A DNA stretch of 64,000 nucleotides, taken from positions 434,001-498,000 of the forward strand of contig JBKBNU010000001.1 of assembly GCA_046294845.1 (NCBI GenBank), in the 5' to 3' direction. Every line of letters begins with the position of its first letter. Positions within the stretch are counted from its first letter, which is position 1. The DNA is from Micavibrio_C sp046294845 (GTDB taxonomy: Bacteria > Pseudomonadota > Alphaproteobacteria > Micavibrionales > Micavibrionaceae). Made by a program: the position numbers and the translations under genes. Shown in pieces: positions 44,185 through 53,793 of the stretch. The notes under the pieces were generated by a model, which worked only from the letters and a program-made list of their open reading frames with translations, was not told the origin of the DNA and did not search any database.

Positions 44185-45227
44185 TTAAGTTTTCTTACCC
44201 TGATCATCCTTTTATTATTGCTGAAATGTCCGGTAATCATAACCAGAGTCTGGATCGCGCCCTCGAGATGATTGAAATTGCGGCAAATGCAGGGGCAGAC
44301 GCTGTGAAGTTGCAGACCTATACAGCAGATACAATCACTATAAATCACGATGGCCCAGAGTTTTTGGTTGATCTTCCTCTGTGGAAAGGGCGGAAACTCT
44401 ATGATTTGTACCAGGAAGCACACACACCCTGGGATTGGCACAAGCCTATGTTCGATAAGGCACGTGATTTGGGCATCACAATCTTCTCTTCGCCTTTTGA
44501 TGAAACGGCTGTGGATTTGCTCGAGGGCCTTGGAGCTCCTTTATATAAAATAGCTTCCTTTGAGTTGGTTGATCTTCCTCTCATTAAGTATGTTGCCCAG
44601 ACGCATAAGCCGATGATTATGTCTACGGGTATGGCAACTTTGGAAGAGATTAGAGATGCTGTCGAAGTGGCCCAAAGTGGAGGATGTCCGGACATAACAC
44701 TTCTTCATTGCGTAAGTGCTTATCCTGCTCCGGTAGAGCAAACTAATCTTGCAACAATGGTAGCTCTTAAGAAATATTTCCCGGATATCCGGATTGGCTT
44801 ATCAGACCATTCCATGGGTACTGATGTGCCGGTTACGGCGGTCGCGCTCGGGGCCCAAGTCATAGAAAAGCATTTCACAATAGCACGGGCTGATGGTGGC
44901 GTAGACAGTGCATTCTCTCTGGAGCCTTATGAGCTGAAGGAACTTTGTGAGGTTACCAAGGGGGTCACTGAGGAAACACCTCTACTAGAAAAAGCGATTG
45001 GTGTTATTGATTTTGAAAAAGAGAAGGAATCATCTGGTCGGGCTTATCGTCCGAGCCTCTATGTGGTTAGAGATGTAAAAAAGGGAGAGATTTTTTCTTG
45101 TGATAATGTACGTTCAGTCAGGCCTGCAAACGGTTTGCCACCGAAAGAACTCGATAATATTTTGGGAAAGAAGGCTGTAAGAGACCTTAAATTTGGCGAG
45201 CCCTTGCAAAAGGATATGATCCTTTAA
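44181..45227 (+). CDS. pseI: Pseudaminic acid synthase PseI (NeuB family)
   Basis: Condenses the 6-deoxy-hexose product of PseG with phosphoenolpyruvate. 348 residues from the ATG at 44181, which overlaps the previous stop as ATGA; the frame opens earlier at 44151 but without a good site. FIIAEMSGNHNQSL, KLQTYTADT, the IGLSDHSMGTD block and EKHFTIARADGGVDSAFSL are typical, and the C-terminal SAF antifreeze-like domain (SLYVVRDVKKGE) is complete. Confidence 0.93.
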   Translation: MIKFSYPDHPFIIAEMSGNHNQSLDRALEMIEIAANAGADAVKLQTYTADTITINHDGPEFLVDLPLWKGRKLYDLYQEAHTPWDWHKPMFDKARDLGITIFSSPFDETAVDLLEGLGAPLYKIASFELVDLPLIKYVAQTHKPMIMSTGMATLEEIRDAVEVAQSGGCPDITLLHCVSAYPAPVEQTNLATMVALKKYFPDIRIGLSDHSMGTDVPVTAVALGAQVIEKHFTIARADGGVDSAFSLEPYELKELCEVTKGVTEETPLLEKAIGVIDFEKEKESSGRAYRPSLYVVRDVKKGEIFSCDNVRSVRPANGLPPKELDNILGKKAVRDLKFGEPLQKDMIL

Positions 45228-45251
45228 AGGTTAGTTTTAAGGAAAAAGTCC

Positions 45252-45767
45252 ATGAATAAGGCAGATATTCATATTTCTCTTTCAGAAAATATCCGTCTGC
45301 GCAGTCTGACGGCGCAGGATGTTAATGATGTCTATGTGGAGGCGCTTAATAATCCAGAGAGGGTTAAATATATGGTCTCTGTTGCAAAGGGAATTTCTGT
45401 TTCTGAGATTGTTAAGTATGTAAACGATAATGATCGGGACCAACGTAGTATACTTTTTGGCATATTTGATGAAGATAGATTTTTAGGAACTTGCAGGCTG
45501 CACGATATAAATCAAGAGCAGAAAAGTGCCCATTTGGGTATTTTTCTCTTCGAGGCCTTGGAGCAGTACAAGGGTTTGGGAACGGAGGTCATTAAATCGG
45601 TTTGTGGTTTTGCGTTCTCCGGTCTGACTCTTGAGAAGATATATGCTGGTATTTTTATCGATAATATCCCGTCGCAAAAAGCGTTTACAAAAGCCGGGTT
45701 CTCTATACTGGAGCAATCTAATTATCACGGCAGGATTTATCAAATGTGGATCAAGAGCGCTGTATGA
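45252..45767 (+). CDS. pseH: GNAT acetyltransferase, probable PseH
   Basis: 171-residue acetyl-CoA-dependent acetyltransferase with ENIRLRSLTAQD at the N-terminus, YKGLGTEVIKSVCGFAF (pyrophosphate loop variant) and FIDNIPSQKAFTKAGF. Its size and its place directly after pseI suggest that it is the N-acetyltransferase of the fourth nitrogen in Pse synthesis, which would complete the six-enzyme set. Other acyl donors are possible. Confidence 0.72.
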   Translation: MNKADIHISLSENIRLRSLTAQDVNDVYVEALNNPERVKYMVSVAKGISVSEIVKYVNDNDRDQRSILFGIFDEDRFLGTCRLHDINQEQKSAHLGIFLFEALEQYKGLGTEVIKSVCGFAFSGLTLEKIYAGIFIDNIPSQKAFTKAGFSILEQSNYHGRIYQMWIKSAV

Positions 45768-45814
45768 GGGAAAAGTTACGAAGGTATCATTCTAGGATGG
45801 AAGTAGTCTTGTAG

Positions 45815-47452
45815 ATGTTAAAGAAATTCATCTATAGTCATGTCAGAAATCTTAACCAGCTATCCTGCGGTGATAGGTTGGCCCGCATCCGCGCGTACAA
45901 CAAACTTCGCTTTAATCAAGGCGAGAAGCCAATTTTTGATTTTATCAATGATCTGGTTGCACGAACATTCATACTGCCAGATAATTTCTTTAAAGGAATT
46001 GTTGCTGCGGGTTACGAGAGGGAAGCCGTCATTTCCTTTCGTCAGAAATTGCTACGAATTACTCTTGATTACGATTTGTCGCCGGCGGTTATGATGGCTA
46101 TGGCAGGAAGTTCTCGTAGCCTTCGTGTGAGGTTACCACAATCCTGGCGGCAAGACCTGTCTGCACAAGGACTGCAGATTAGCAAGTTATCTTCTTTCTT
46201 ATGGTTTATCGTTGTATTGGGAAAGCTAAAAGATGCAATAGACTTCTATAGGTTAACCAAAAACTTTAAGAATCTTCCAAAAGAGAAGAATGGATATGCT
46301 CTTTTGCTGGGCTTGCCTACGTGTGCGTACTGCGGCCTGTCAATTAATGATGATCAAAAGCAATACAATAACTTTGCCAATTGGTTTCATGCGCGCCATC
46401 CGGAGTTATGTCTGCATATAGTTAATGGTAAGGAACAAGTAGGGGGTCTTAAATCACATGCCAAATATAGAGAAAACATGTGGCCTTCCCTTATTGGGAA
46501 TAAACCTTATAAAGAATTCCGCTATAAAGCGGGCCTTATAATACTCAAAAGTTTACTATCTCTTCTAAAGGGGAATTGGATTCATGCTTTTATGGCTCGA
46601 GACCTTCTTGAATTGGAATATATTCAGAAAGTTGATGAGAGCTCTTTGCCTGAACTCGTCGCCCTTACAAATTCCCACTACATATTCAGGCCATTGTGGT
46701 CTTACTATTTAGAGCAGAAGGGTGTAGAAACGGGAATTTATTTTTATTCTACAAATACCTTCAATATTGCTCTTAATAGCGGTGAGTATGGTCTGATATA
46801 TGGTTATAAGACTATGTCATGGTCCCATTACTATACGGCAACACCCGAACAGGCGAACTTCATAGATTCTGTAACAATGTATCCCAGGCAAATTAGCGTC
46901 GTGGGTCCAATTCCTTTAGAAGATAATGGTGCACAGTTACCAGAAAAGCGTGCGCCTGTACTAGCGTATTTTGATGTACAGCCGTTTAGGGATGCGTTTA
47001 TGTCTGCTATAGGCAGACCTGTACCTCTCTATTACTACGAAGCTTCAAGAAGGAATCTTGAAGATGTGATTTTGGCTTGCAAGAAGCATGGTTTCACCTT
47101 GGCCTTAAAGCCAAAAAGAGATGTCGGCAATAGACTCTGTCCAAAATATAAAAAGATGATAGATTTCCTTGTAGAAACAGGAGAAATCATACTTATTGAG
47201 AGTCATATTGCAGCAGAGAGAGTGGCTGATTGGGCGGATGTTGTTGTGTCGCAGCCATTCACATCTGTTGCTGTTGTAGCGCATAACCTTGGAAAGCCTT
47301 CGGTATACTATGATGCCATGCAAATGTATAAAAAAATTCAACCGGCGGCTCAGGGTTTATCTTTGCTCCAGAGCTATGAGCAGCTATCGTCTTGGCTAGA
47401 GGATGATGCTACCGGAAGAATTGCTCTTAGCTTTAAGCGACAAGAAGGGTAA
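45815..47452 (+). CDS. Polysaccharide biosynthesis protein with PFTS motif
   Basis: 545-residue protein of the PFTS-motif family found in polysaccharide clusters. The namesake PFTS lies in VVSQPFTSVAVVAHNLGK. A CDP-glycerol- or GT-B-like C-terminal half (LALKPKRDV, ILIESHIAA) suggests nucleotide-sugar or phosphate-donor binding, while the N-terminal half is helical and unassigned. The exact reaction is not known to me. It stands just upstream of the ABC exporter (6 bases). Confidence 0.7.
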   Translation: MLKKFIYSHVRNLNQLSCGDRLARIRAYNKLRFNQGEKPIFDFINDLVARTFILPDNFFKGIVAAGYEREAVISFRQKLLRITLDYDLSPAVMMAMAGSSRSLRVRLPQSWRQDLSAQGLQISKLSSFLWFIVVLGKLKDAIDFYRLTKNFKNLPKEKNGYALLLGLPTCAYCGLSINDDQKQYNNFANWFHARHPELCLHIVNGKEQVGGLKSHAKYRENMWPSLIGNKPYKEFRYKAGLIILKSLLSLLKGNWIHAFMARDLLELEYIQKVDESSLPELVALTNSHYIFRPLWSYYLEQKGVETGIYFYSTNTFNIALNSGEYGLIYGYKTMSWSHYYTATPEQANFIDSVTMYPRQISVVGPIPLEDNGAQLPEKRAPVLAYFDVQPFRDAFMSAIGRPVPLYYYEASRRNLEDVILACKKHGFTLALKPKRDVGNRLCPKYKKMIDFLVETGEIILIESHIAAERVADWADVVVSQPFTSVAVVAHNLGKPSVYYDAMQMYKKIQPAAQGLSLLQSYEQLSSWLEDDATGRIALSFKRQEG

Positions 47453-47458
47453 AAACTA

Positions 47459-49201
47459 ATGACCCAGATCTCAATGGTTTCCAGTATTCGGCGTATTCTA
47501 AGGCTTTTTTCTAAAAGGCAGAAGGCGCTGCTATTGATCATTATTGTACTGGCGTTGTTAACGGCTCTTCTCGAGATGGCTTGCGCCGGTATTATGGTCA
47601 AATTGACGCAGACAATTATCAATCCTCATGAGGGGCCTGCATTACTGGAAAAAATGGGCATGCAGATTGATGCCCAAACATCACTTCTTTATATCGGCCT
47701 TGCCTTATTCCTCATCTATCTTGTTAAGAACATCGTTTCACTTATAGACGTGTCTGTACAGAATTTGAGCATTCGAAGGATGAATTGCTACTTCCAGAAG
47801 TGGCTTTTGGAAAAATTTCAGAATATTGACTACGAATTTCTGAAAACGCGCCATTCTTCTTATGGTTTGACTGTAGTGCAGGCTGATACCGAGATTGTAT
47901 TCTCCAGAGGTGTCTTGTCCTTGACAGCAATTGTATCAGAATTGCTTGTATTCATGGGACTTGTGCTTGTATTGGCCTATCTAAATTTCCAGCTCATATT
48001 AGTTTTGGGGACGCTATGTCTTGTCATGGTCGGGCTGGTATCAAAATTTGGATTGCCATTCATGTATGGGCTTGGGCAAAAGAATGAAGCGGCCTCATTA
48101 CAAAAAAATATAAACATGACCAAGTATTTTCAGGGATATAAGGAAATACTACTTAGTGGCCATCCTGATTATTTTATCGAGGCGTATCAAAAGCACTTGA
48201 GAGCTTCGACTTATGTTGCTGCTGCCTCAAACATATTTGCCATTATACCCCGTGCTTTTATCGAGTTAACTTTCCTGGGGACTTTTGTTGCTTGCTTGAT
48301 GTTTGTAGATATAGAGAAAACAGATATGGGATTTCTCGGGGCATATGCATATGCGGCCTTCCGGATCATGCCGGGCCTAAACAGAATTATCAATCATGCA
48401 GCCAATTTTAAGTCCTCAATCCCTTTTATTGAGAGATTTGGGAATGAATATGATCGTCTTAAGAATCAAGTTTCTTACGAAGACAGGACCGACTTTGAAT
48501 TTAAAGAGAAGATCGAGTTGACTCATCTCGCTTTTAAATTCAAAGATAGTCAGAGCCCTGTATTGGAGAATGTAAATCTGGTTATCAATAAGGGTGATTT
48601 TATAGGGATAGTAGGTGAGACGGGATCTGGTAAATCCACGCTTCTGAATATTATCTTAGGTCTTTTTCACCCTTCTACTGGTGAGGCCTTAATTGATAGC
48701 AAGTACCCTCTGAATTGCAGGCAATGGCATCAAAGAATCGGATATGTTCCCCAATCTATCTATCTGATTGACGGATCTATTGAAGAAAATATTGCATTTG
48801 GTCTTGCTATTGATGAGATCAATCAGGAACGCTTGGAGGCGGTCGTTAAACAAGCTCAGTTAACAGAGCTTGTTTCACGCTTGGATAATGGCGTTAAGAC
48901 ACGTGTTGGTGAATTCGGTTCAGCCCTTTCTGGTGGAGAAAGGCAAAGGATTGCTATCGCCCGGGCTCTCTATAAAAACCCTGATGTTTTAATTTTTGAC
49001 GAGGCTACTTCCGCACTTGATAAAGATACAGAGTTGCGCATCATTGAAACAATTAATGATCTGAGTGAAGAAAAGACAATTATAATGATTGCACATCGCC
49101 TAGAGTCACTACGCAATTGCTCCAGGATAATTCGGGTCAAGAATAATAATATTGAAGAAGTTGGTGTATTTTATGATCTTGAAGGGGATATTCCCTCATG
49201 A
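47459..49201 (+). CDS. ABC exporter, fused permease-ATPase (MsbA/PglK-like)
   Basis: Half-transporter of 580 residues. The membrane domain (residues 1-330) has about six hydrophobic helices. The ATPase has Walker A GETGSGKST (386-394), Q-loop YVPQSIYL, signature LSGGERQR and Walker B DVLIFDEATSALD. In glycan clusters lacking a Wzx flippase such proteins flip lipid-linked oligosaccharides across the inner membrane, as PglK does. That role is inferred from context. ATGA overlap with the RmlD-like gene. Confidence 0.88.
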   Translation: MTQISMVSSIRRILRLFSKRQKALLLIIIVLALLTALLEMACAGIMVKLTQTIINPHEGPALLEKMGMQIDAQTSLLYIGLALFLIYLVKNIVSLIDVSVQNLSIRRMNCYFQKWLLEKFQNIDYEFLKTRHSSYGLTVVQADTEIVFSRGVLSLTAIVSELLVFMGLVLVLAYLNFQLILVLGTLCLVMVGLVSKFGLPFMYGLGQKNEAASLQKNINMTKYFQGYKEILLSGHPDYFIEAYQKHLRASTYVAAASNIFAIIPRAFIELTFLGTFVACLMFVDIEKTDMGFLGAYAYAAFRIMPGLNRIINHAANFKSSIPFIERFGNEYDRLKNQVSYEDRTDFEFKEKIELTHLAFKFKDSQSPVLENVNLVINKGDFIGIVGETGSGKSTLLNIILGLFHPSTGEALIDSKYPLNCRQWHQRIGYVPQSIYLIDGSIEENIAFGLAIDEINQERLEAVVKQAQLTELVSRLDNGVKTRVGEFGSALSGGERQRIAIARALYKNPDVLIFDEATSALDKDTELRIIETINDLSEEKTIIMIAHRLESLRNCSRIIRVKNNNIEEVGVFYDLEGDIPS

Positions 49202-50094
49202 CCATTCGCTATTTTGTAACGGGTGCATCGGGTCTCCTGGGAAAATTTCTAGTGCCTCATTTGGTTGAATGTGGCTATGGCGTGGTCTGTTTGGAGAATA
49301 GCCATAAATTGGAGTTTGAAAATCAGGCCGTATTGAAGGTGGGGTGTGATCTCGTGCAAAGGAAGGAAATAGAAAGCCTTCTGTGTGAGATATCGCCTGA
49401 TGTGATTATTCATGCAGCTGGAATTACCAATGTGGACCAGTGTGAGCGTGATCCACAAAAAGCAAAATTGTTAAATACAGAAATCCCATCGTGGTTATCA
49501 CAGTGGTCTGAAAATCATGGAAAGCAGTATGTATTTATTTCCTCAGATCATGTGACTGCAGGTGTTAAGCCCTTTTTCACGGAAGAGGATCCTGTTTCTG
49601 CAGTTAATGTCTACGCACAAACCAAGATTGAGGCAGAAAAGGAAATTCTTCACTATGCCCATACTGCAAAAATTATACGTACGAATTTCTTTGGGAAGGG
49701 CCCCTTCTGGCGTAAGTCGTTGACGGACTGGCTATGGGAGAAGGCTATAGCTGGGGAAATTATATCTGCATTTACTGACTCTTATTTTAGTCCGCTTTCT
49801 GCGCGCTATCTATCAAAAGCAATTGTTGATTTGTCAGTGCTGCCAGTGAAGGGTATATTCCATGTGGGTGGTTCTGAAAGGGTGTCCAAGCACGAATTTG
49901 CTCTAAAGTTTTTCGCAGCATTTGATATGGATGTAGATATTGTCCGCCCATCTTTAGTTGGGGATTCAAATCTGATAGCGCCACGACCTATGGATATGTC
50001 TATGGCGGTTACAAAGATTGAGAATACCCTTGGTTATAAAATGCCGGATCTGCAAGAGAGTTTTGATTCTATTAGAGTTGATTATAGACCTTAA
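49198..50094 (+). CDS. RmlD-like NAD(P)-dependent sugar reductase
   Basis: SDR of the dTDP-4-dehydrorhamnose reductase type, 298 residues. TGASGLLGKFL binds the dinucleotide, HAAGITNVDQCERDP and SSDHVTAG are the middle blocks, YAQTKIEAE the catalytic pair, and IFHVGGSERVSKHEFAL is typical of RmlD C-termini. No other rhamnose genes (rmlA, B, C) are visible here, so its substrate may be a different 4-keto sugar. Confidence 0.82.
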   Translation: MTIRYFVTGASGLLGKFLVPHLVECGYGVVCLENSHKLEFENQAVLKVGCDLVQRKEIESLLCEISPDVIIHAAGITNVDQCERDPQKAKLLNTEIPSWLSQWSENHGKQYVFISSDHVTAGVKPFFTEEDPVSAVNVYAQTKIEAEKEILHYAHTAKIIRTNFFGKGPFWRKSLTDWLWEKAIAGEIISAFTDSYFSPLSARYLSKAIVDLSVLPVKGIFHVGGSERVSKHEFALKFFAAFDMDVDIVRPSLVGDSNLIAPRPMDMSMAVTKIENTLGYKMPDLQESFDSIRVDYRP

Positions 50095-50102
50095 GGAAGA
50101 AA

Positions 50103-51074
50103 ATGATGGAAGAAGTAAAAGTTTTTATTGGTACAGATGTCTCCCAGCTGGGTGCTGCAGAGGTGTTGAGGCAGTCAATTCTTGAGACTTCTTCCGTGCC
50201 AGTTCATGTGGAAACTATGGAGCGTGTACATATCCCTCAGCCTAAAGATGTGAGGCAGTCCCAGCGTACAGGTTTTTCATTTTCGCGATGGGTTATTCCA
50301 GAGCTGTGTGATTATAAGGGAAGGGCAATTTACATCGACGCGGATATGATGGTCTTTACCGATATAAAGGAATTGTGGGATTGGGATATGCAGGGAGGCA
50401 CTATTGCTATCGTAGATGGCCGTGATACCAGCTATTGTGCTGACTGGGCCAAGGGCAATAAAAACGAAACGTCTGTAATGGTGATTGATTGTGCCAAGGC
50501 CAAATGGTCTCTGGCTTCATTGGTCGAAGGTCTTGATGGTCAATATGATTATAAACAAATGATGTCCGATTTGTGTTTTATGGATGAGAGCGAGATATGT
50601 CGTACAATTCCCAGACGATGGAATGCTATGGATTTTTGGGATAAGAGTGTAAGTCTCCTTCATTATACCAACGTTCCGACCCAGCCATGGGTTACAGTGG
50701 GAAATCCTTATGGCCACGTTTGGGTTAATAATCTGAAGCGCCTGATTTCCCAAGGTAAGATCGATTCCGGCTTCATAAGAAAACAGATCGAACTTGGGTA
50801 CTTCAGGCCTTCCTTGCAGAAGGAGTTGGAGGGAGAAACTTGTTTGGATCCCGAATCCGATTACGGGCAGGCTTTGTTCCGTCTTGATCGGGATTCAGGC
50901 TATTTGCCGCATAGGGATTTAATGGTCTTCACCCGCAAACGTGATCTGGCTATTCGCTCCTATCAACTCACACAGGCCAAGGAAACAAACATAAAAGAGT
51001 ATCTGAAGTTGAGAGCACAATATGCGGTGAATGACCTTAAATACGTGGCCAAGAGGGTTCTGAAGAGAGCATGA
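50103..51074 (+). CDS. GT8-like glycosyltransferase
   Basis: GT-A glycosyltransferase of 323 residues resembling GT8/glycogenin-type enzymes. The metal-binding D-x-D is in YIDADMMVF (near residues 79-81). LLHYTNVPTQPW near residue 195 is the usual second metal-binding His segment. It is 8 bases after the RmlD-like gene. A second ATG directly follows the first, so the start is either 50103 or 50106. Confidence 0.8.
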   Translation: MMEEVKVFIGTDVSQLGAAEVLRQSILETSSVPVHVETMERVHIPQPKDVRQSQRTGFSFSRWVIPELCDYKGRAIYIDADMMVFTDIKELWDWDMQGGTIAIVDGRDTSYCADWAKGNKNETSVMVIDCAKAKWSLASLVEGLDGQYDYKQMMSDLCFMDESEICRTIPRRWNAMDFWDKSVSLLHYTNVPTQPWVTVGNPYGHVWVNNLKRLISQGKIDSGFIRKQIELGYFRPSLQKELEGETCLDPESDYGQALFRLDRDSGYLPHRDLMVFTRKRDLAIRSYQLTQAKETNIKEYLKLRAQYAVNDLKYVAKRVLKRA

Positions 51075-51889
51075 TAAAGCGAATCTTAAATAGACTTAAT
51101 CTTGTTTCACATGTTACAGGGATCTCGAAGCTTGTTTTGGGTGATTCGTTTTCTACTTTCGTTGAAGCCGCCCATAATCAGGCCACCAAGAAAGTTGGAG
51201 ATATTGTTTTTGATACCAGCTCAACGCTTGCTCTGTGGCGAGCCAAAACACATCTGAGTAAAGAACCTGGGACAATTGACTGGGTCAAGGGTTTCCAGCA
51301 AGGAGATGTGCTTTTTGATGTTGGTGCCAATATAGGGGTCTATACTCTATATGCTGCAAAATGTAGAGGGATCAAGGTCTATGCGTTTGAGCCATCACCC
51401 TTCAATTACGCGACGCTTTGCAGGAATATAGTTCTCAATCAGCTTTCTGATAAAGTGTCGGCTTTTTGTCTGGCGCTTTCCAACAAGACAATTATTGATT
51501 ATCTCCATATATCCTCATTGCAGGTTGGTGCTGCCCATACTGGATTTCAAAATCCTGTTAATGAATTTGGTGGGGCGTTGAATGCTGTACATAAACAGGC
51601 CACCTTGGGTTTCCGGTTAGATGATTTTATAAAGACTTTTAATGTACCAGTTCCACAGCATATTAAGATTGATGTAGATGGGGCAGAATCATTAGTGATT
51701 GCCGGCATGGAGAATACGCTCCTCAACCCGATGTTGAAATCTATCCTGATTGAGTTGCCCTCAAGAAAGGGTGATGAATTGCCGGACATTCTATCTTCTA
51801 TATTGCAGGCGGGATTTGCGATTAAGAAAGAAGAGCATCCGGATGGCGATACACGCCTTTGCAACTATATACTTGTACGTAAAGTGTAG
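51071..51889 (+). CDS. FkbM family methyltransferase
   Basis: SAM-dependent O-methyltransferase, 272 residues. VLFDVGANIGVYTLYAAK is the SAM-binding motif, AFEPSPFNYATLCRNI the acidic loop and HIKIDVDGAESLVIAGM the FkbM signature with its DVDG. Members of this family often methylate sugar hydroxyls. ATGA overlap with the GT8-like gene, and 5 bases from the second AsnB-like gene. Confidence 0.88.
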   Translation: MIKRILNRLNLVSHVTGISKLVLGDSFSTFVEAAHNQATKKVGDIVFDTSSTLALWRAKTHLSKEPGTIDWVKGFQQGDVLFDVGANIGVYTLYAAKCRGIKVYAFEPSPFNYATLCRNIVLNQLSDKVSAFCLALSNKTIIDYLHISSLQVGAAHTGFQNPVNEFGGALNAVHKQATLGFRLDDFIKTFNVPVPQHIKIDVDGAESLVIAGMENTLLNPMLKSILIELPSRKGDELPDILSSILQAGFAIKKEEHPDGDTRLCNYILVRKV

Positions 51890-51894
51890 ATTTT

Positions 51895-53778
51895 ATGTGC
51901 GGATTTACGGGCATATTTAAATTTAATGGTTTGCTTGCTGAGGCAGACCGAATCAGTCTGCCTGTCATGACTAATAGACTCTCCCATCGCGGCCCGGATG
52001 AATCAGGACAATGGTCGGAAGACGGAATTGGGCTCGGGCATAGGCGATTGTCAATTCTTGATCTTTCTCCGGATGGCAGACAGCCGATGCATAGCCTTAA
52101 TCATCGTTATGTGATTGCTTATAATGGGGAGGTTTATAACTTTGAAATTCTTAGGCGAAAGCTGGAGGAGGAGGGTGTTGTTTTCAAGTCTAGCGGCGAT
52201 ACGCAAGTTATTATTGAGGCATTCTCCCGCTGGGGAATTGAAGAAACCCTACCCCAGATGAATGGAATGTTTTCAATAGCATTGTGGGATCGTCATAAAA
52301 AAGAACTAACGCTTATGCGTGATGCAGCAGGGATAAAACCACTATTTTGGGCACGTATAGCCCACGGTGTCATATTTGGGTCCGAAATCAAATCGCTAAA
52401 ATCCCATTCCGCATTCGAATCCGATATAGATGAAGAAGCGCTTGGGGATTATTTTAATCGTACTTATATTGCTGCCCCACGGACTATCTATAAAAATTGC
52501 TATCGTTTGAAGCCTGGTGAGATTCTCTCGGTCAGGAATGATGGTACGATCATAAATTCCTCATTCAGTTCCCGACCTGACTATAAATTTTTCTCCCCTG
52601 CTCTCTCTGGTCATGACCTGATAAATGCCTTTGAACAGGAAATGAGCCGTGCTGTTTCTTCCCATATGCGTGCCGATGTTCCGGTTGCGGCTTTCTTATC
52701 GGGAGGAAATGATTCCGCCCTTGTGGCAGCCTTGGCTGCAAATACAGGTAATTTTAAAACTTACTCTGTTGGCTATGAGGAAAAAAGTTATGATGAGAGC
52801 TATCAGGCACAATTGATTGCATCACATTTGTCTCTGCACCATGAAGTTCTTATGGTGGGCTATAAAGATGTAGCTGGGGTCCTCGATTCACTATCCAATT
52901 TCTACGATGAACCATTCGCGGATGCTTCAGCTCTGCCAACGCACATATTGTCCCGCCATGTGGCCCACAATTTAAAGGTCGCCCTATCCGGTGACGGAGC
53001 GGATGAACTATTTGCTGGTTATCCACGCTATCTGGATGGCGTAAGAGAGTGGAACCGGATGTCTGTTTTGCCTCTCTGTTTGCGTCCCATGGTATCAAAA
53101 CTTATCCCTGTAAAGCCTGACCGCATTGTTTATCCTTTGGCGGGCATGGTGTTCTCCGAGCCTGCACGTACCCTCCCGCACATTAAATCTATGTTATCAC
53201 AACCATCAATTCTGGCATGCTTTCAGGCTTTAAATTATATTGGAATTGATCCGGCCTTATGCAAGAAGCGTGATTTACTTGATGTAACGCAGAAAGATAT
53301 TTCAGGGTTGACAGTAGGCTCTGATCTTTTGAGATCTCTTCTCTCATACGATCAGGCCATCCGGCTGCCTGAGGGGATGCTGACGAAAGTTGACCGTGCT
53401 AGCATGGCGGCCTCCCTCGAAGTACGAGTCCCGTTCCTTGATAGTAATATTATCAGCCTTTCAAGAGAATTGCCCCATTCGGCTCTTGCCCCCGATAGAA
53501 GCAGTACCAAAAAGATCATAAAGGATGTTCTGACAAAATACCTGCCTGCAGATATTGTAAATGCACCAAAGACAGGATTTCATGTTCCAATGAAATTATG
53601 GTTAAGGCAGTACTTCGCTGAATGGGCTCAGGATTTACTCTCCGGAAATGACGATCCGTATATTGATTTGGCTGCCGCACGCTCTCTCTGGGATCGTTAT
53701 GCCCGTAGTGGACAGGACGACCTATTTTATGGACTATGGTGTATCCTAATGTACAGACAATGGATATATAATCGCTAA
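51895..53778 (+). CDS. AsnB-type glutamine amidotransferase (second copy)
   Basis: 627-residue two-domain protein similar in layout to the one at 33265 but clearly divergent. The glutaminase starts MCGFTG with Cys2 and RLSHRGPDESG; the synthetase PP-loop reads SGGNDSA (269-275) instead of the more usual SGG-x-DSS, and SGDGADELF is present. The acceptor is unknown, probably a sugar or lipid carboxylate. Two copies in one cluster suggest two different amidation steps. Confidence 0.86.
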   Translation: MCGFTGIFKFNGLLAEADRISLPVMTNRLSHRGPDESGQWSEDGIGLGHRRLSILDLSPDGRQPMHSLNHRYVIAYNGEVYNFEILRRKLEEEGVVFKSSGDTQVIIEAFSRWGIEETLPQMNGMFSIALWDRHKKELTLMRDAAGIKPLFWARIAHGVIFGSEIKSLKSHSAFESDIDEEALGDYFNRTYIAAPRTIYKNCYRLKPGEILSVRNDGTIINSSFSSRPDYKFFSPALSGHDLINAFEQEMSRAVSSHMRADVPVAAFLSGGNDSALVAALAANTGNFKTYSVGYEEKSYDESYQAQLIASHLSLHHEVLMVGYKDVAGVLDSLSNFYDEPFADASALPTHILSRHVAHNLKVALSGDGADELFAGYPRYLDGVREWNRMSVLPLCLRPMVSKLIPVKPDRIVYPLAGMVFSEPARTLPHIKSMLSQPSILACFQALNYIGIDPALCKKRDLLDVTQKDISGLTVGSDLLRSLLSYDQAIRLPEGMLTKVDRASMAASLEVRVPFLDSNIISLSRELPHSALAPDRSSTKKIIKDVLTKYLPADIVNAPKTGFHVPMKLWLRQYFAEWAQDLLSGNDDPYIDLAAARSLWDRYARSGQDDLFYGLWCILMYRQWIYNR

Positions 53779-53793
53779 GAATGGACAGATAAT

